This document shows positions 5,857 to 8,020 of a DNA stretch of 8,020 nt, piece by piece; position 1 is the stretch's first letter; every line of letters starts with the position of its first letter. The translations under genes and the position numbers were made by a program. The stretch comes from JANRKG01 sp033763635 (GTDB lineage: Bacteria; Cyanobacteriota; Cyanobacteriia; GCF-001939115). The notes below the pieces were generated by a model, which was given only the letters and a program-made list of their open reading frames with translations, was not told the origin of the DNA and did no database searches. The stretch lies in assembly GCA_033763635.1 (NCBI GenBank), contig JANRKG010000303.1, positions 1 to 8,020 on the forward strand, in the 5' to 3' direction.

Positions 5857-7005
5857 ATGTTGTTTTCGCAAACTGATCGCCCACAGGTTTCATCCATGTC
5901 CCAGTCGCCTCCCGATGTGGCAATTTTTCTGCGCAGTCTTTTTGGAGGGGGTGCAGAACGGGTCTATCTGAATGTTGCTCAAGGACTCATCAATCGTGGC
6001 TTAAAAGTCGATCTGTTACTTGCTAGAGCTGAGGGACTTTACCTGAATCAAATTCCTGATGGAGTTCAGTTAGTTGATCTCAAATCACCCCAATTATTTG
6101 CCAGTGTGCCGAAGGTGGCACGGTATTTGAAGGAGGTGCGTCCTAAATCTTTTTTGACGGCCCTCCATTACCCTTGCGAAATTTCTCTGTGGGCCAAACG
6201 CCTCGCGGGTGTGGAGACTCCGGTGATTGTCACTGAACACAATACCCTTTCTGTGGAAGCCAAGCAGATTCCGCAACTCTCAGTTCGGCTGTCCCCATTT
6301 GCTGCCCGTCTGTTTTACCCCTGGGCGGATGGAATTGTGGCGGTTTCCCAGGGGGTTGCGAATGATTTGGCGAAGGTGGCGCATTTACCCGTCGATCGCA
6401 TTCAAGTTATTTACAATCCTGTTGTGTCCGATGCAATGTTTGGGAGGGCAAAAGAACCTGTGGATCATCCCTGGTTTAAACCAGGGGAACCTCCTGTGAT
6501 TTTGGGAGTGGGCCGGTTATATCCTCAGAAAGATTATCCAACGCTCATTCGGGCTGTTGCAGAGGTGCGTAAACAGCAGCCCTGTCGGCTCGTTATTTTG
6601 GGGGACGGCCCTGAGCGCGAATCCTTGACAACCCTCATTGAAGAATTGAACTTAACAGAAGCCGTCGATTTACCTGGTTTTGTTGCCAATCCCTATGCTT
6701 ACATGGCAAGGGCTGGAGTCTTTGTCCTGTCTTCTGCTTGGGAAGGACTGGGAAATGTGTTAATTGAAGCCCTGGCTCTGGGAACTTCAGTGGTGTCTAC
6801 GGATTGTGAGAGTGGTCCTAGAGAAATTCTGGCGGATGGCAAGTATGGCATTCTCGCCCCCGTTGGGGATAGCAACGCATTGGCTGCCGGAATTCTAACA
6901 ACATTGAAGGGTGGCAACCCCGTAACCGTTGATTCCCAATGGTTAGAACGATTTACATTGGAAACTTGTGTTCAAAAGTATCTAAGGGTTTTAGGTCTTG
7001 CTTAA
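5857..7005 (+). CDS. Family 4 glycosyltransferase (GT-B fold)
   Basis: A 382-residue retaining glycosyltransferase of the GT4 type, cytoplasmic or peripheral to the inner membrane. The N-terminal domain opens with FLRSLFGGGAERV (24-36), the glycine-rich acceptor-side loop, and contains VTEHNT and ADGIVAVSQGV. The C-terminal donor domain has the phosphate-binding GRLYPQKDY (219-227, with Arg220 and Lys225), VILGDGPER, and the E-x7-E signature in WEGLGNVLIEAL with Glu296 and Glu304. DCESGPREIL follows, as in GalNAc/GlcNAc transferases of the PglA/PglJ kind. It starts 60 bp after the second GT2 gene and is probably in the same transcript. Neither possible start has a strong SD; ATG 5896 has an AGG 8 nt upstream and a family-like N-terminus, so the protein may be 369 residues. 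Its 3' end overlaps the convergent Wzy-like gene by 53 bp. Sugar specificity is inference only. Confidence 0.93.
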   Translation: MLFSQTDRPQVSSMSQSPPDVAIFLRSLFGGGAERVYLNVAQGLINRGLKVDLLLARAEGLYLNQIPDGVQLVDLKSPQLFASVPKVARYLKEVRPKSFLTALHYPCEISLWAKRLAGVETPVIVTEHNTLSVEAKQIPQLSVRLSPFAARLFYPWADGIVAVSQGVANDLAKVAHLPVDRIQVIYNPVVSDAMFGRAKEPVDHPWFKPGEPPVILGVGRLYPQKDYPTLIRAVAEVRKQQPCRLVILGDGPERESLTTLIEELNLTEAVDLPGFVANPYAYMARAGVFVLSSAWEGLGNVLIEALALGTSVVSTDCESGPREILADGKYGILAPVGDSNALAAGILTTLKGGNPVTVDSQWLERFTLETCVQKYLRVLGLA

Positions 7006-8020
7006 CCTGGTTTTGCCAATCATCGTTTCCCCGTAAATGTTCCCATTGGACGATCGTTCTATCTTGTAGATAATCACTTAGCAAACTTCCTAACCAGAGA
7101 AAGAAAAACCAGATATTGACAGCCATCCAACTAAGGGGAGTCGCATTACAGGCAATGTACAGGGCAATCAGTCCAGAAAAGGCCCAGTTAAAGAATGATT
7201 GACCGTTGATGGCAGGTTGGTAGGTACTCCAGAGCGTTAACACTAATGCCATCACAAAAATGGCAAAGCCGATAATCCCATGCAGATAAAGGACAGCAGA
7301 GTAGGTTGAGAAAGAACCTAGAGTAATGTAGACATCTTCGTAAAGGTTCACTCTTCCCCGGATTACTCCCCATCCTACCCAAGGAGACTCCTGCCAAGCT
7401 TTGAGGGTCTCTCGCACAACGAAGGCTCGTTCTTGAGTGGAATCCCCGGCATTATCACGAACCCGATTAAAAATCCCACTTGCTCCCTGACGCAAGTCTG
7501 CAAGGGTCAAACTCAAAATGCTGGAGATCAGGAAGGTCAAGGAAGCTAGCCAGAGGGCAATTTGGCGAAACCATCCGCTTTGGAGAAAGTGCCCAATCAC
7601 AAGGGCTAGCGGGAGCAGTAGCATTGCACTCCGACTGGCACTACACAGCAGGGCAACGATCGCCCCTGCAATGGCAAACTTTCGTAGCGTTTTGTTGGGT
7701 TCAGCGAGACAAATGAGAATACAAAACAGCGCGCAAAGACCCAGGATGGGCGGATCGGGAGTGTACAAGACCGATCGAATCGAGGGAAGCCCAAATAGGG
7801 TGGAATGATCCGCCAAAATGACTTGCATACTTCCCTTATCACCTGGGATGAGCCGTGCTAGGGGAGGGGTAAACCGTTTCCCCCCAAGCCCTCCAAACAG
7901 AAGCACACTCTGGATCACAAAAGTGATCAGATACCCTGTTGATAGCCAGGAAATCGCACGGGTGATGAGCCGCATCCGCACTTGACTCCACAGCGGAATC
8001 ATGAAACAGGCAAAAATCAT
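6953..8020 (-). CDS. O-antigen polymerase/ligase-like membrane protein (Wzy/WaaL family), 5' truncated
   Basis: 355 visible residues of a polytopic membrane protein of the O-antigen polymerase/ligase type, which would join flipped lipid-linked repeat units, or attach polymer to an acceptor, on the far side of the membrane. Hydrophobic segments appear near 25-44, 90-106, 115-145, 152-175, 241-264, 278-294 and 298-316. Family features are SASRSAM (127-133), the large extracytoplasmic loop with TQERAFVVRETLKAW and WVGWG (195-218), and GSFSTY (235-240). The C-terminal 40 residues are polar. An ATG coincides with the last base of the window, but the protein begins in the middle of hydrophobic sequence (FACFMIP), so it very likely extends further. 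The gene converges on the GT4 gene, overlapping by 53 bp, and no terminator was seen between them. Polymerase and ligase cannot be told apart by sequence; with a Wzx alongside, Wzy is more likely. Confidence 0.85.
   Translation of the reverse strand: MIFACFMIPLWSQVRMRLITRAISWLSTGYLITFVIQSVLLFGGLGGKRFTPPLARLIPGDKGSMQVILADHSTLFGLPSIRSVLYTPDPPILGLCALFCILICLAEPNKTLRKFAIAGAIVALLCSASRSAMLLLPLALVIGHFLQSGWFRQIALWLASLTFLISSILSLTLADLRQGASGIFNRVRDNAGDSTQERAFVVRETLKAWQESPWVGWGVIRGRVNLYEDVYITLGSFSTYSAVLYLHGIIGFAIFVMALVLTLWSTYQPAINGQSFFNWAFSGLIALYIACNATPLSWMAVNIWFFFLWLGSLLSDYLQDRTIVQWEHLRGNDDWQNQVKQDLKPLDTFEHKFPM

Noticed and set aside
5794..5877. Tiny frame starting at a GTG overlapping the second GT2 stop
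   Set aside because: Only 27 codons, no SD and no recognisable features; it runs into the GT4 start region.

Overview
The window looks like a polysaccharide (EPS, capsule or O-antigen type) gene region from a cyanobacterium. The evidence for a cyanobacterium is a HIP1 octamer GCGATCGC at 4997-5004, many partial CGATCG/GATCGC sites, and degenerate heptad-type tandem repeats in an intergenic region. The exact genus cannot be read from the sequence.

Layout. Positions 1-315 (+) are the 3' end of a class I (IscS/NifS-type) cysteine desulfurase, unrelated to the rest. It faces a WecG/TagA/CpsF (GT26) glycosyltransferase on the minus strand (422-1381), and an intrinsic terminator for the latter lies between them (350-376). 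A long gene-free, visibly AT-rich stretch (about 1394-2339) follows. It separates the GT26 gene from a divergent plus-strand run. That run is a GT2 glycosyltransferase (2340-3293), a Wzx-type flippase (3392-4780), a second GT2 glycosyltransferase (4777-5796, ATGA overlap with the flippase) and a GT4 glycosyltransferase (5857-7005). A Wzy/WaaL-type O-antigen polymerase or ligase on the minus strand (6953-8020, cut by the window edge) converges on the GT4 gene and overlaps its 3' end by 53 bp.

Together these genes suggest a Wzx/Wzy-dependent pathway. The cytoplasmic glycosyltransferases (GT26, two GT2, one GT4) would build a repeat unit on an undecaprenyl-phosphate lipid, Wzx would flip it, and the Wzy-like protein would polymerise or ligate it on the far side of the membrane. 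The initiating phosphoglycosyl transferase and the Wza/Wzc-type export proteins are not in this window.

The most interesting non-coding signal is the 946-bp intergenic region. It holds a degenerate 14-bp tandem repeat, several hairpins, a GTA-N8-TAC site and a perfect 11-bp tandem repeat whose unit contains the palindrome TTCATGAA. Just before the GT2 operon it has a foldable leader (2134-2198), followed by a terminator-like hairpin with a T8 tract (2209-2254) and a possible competing antiterminator pairing. This has the layout of a transcription-attenuation leader for the polysaccharide operon, but the functional reading is inference. No clearly new enzyme system is seen.
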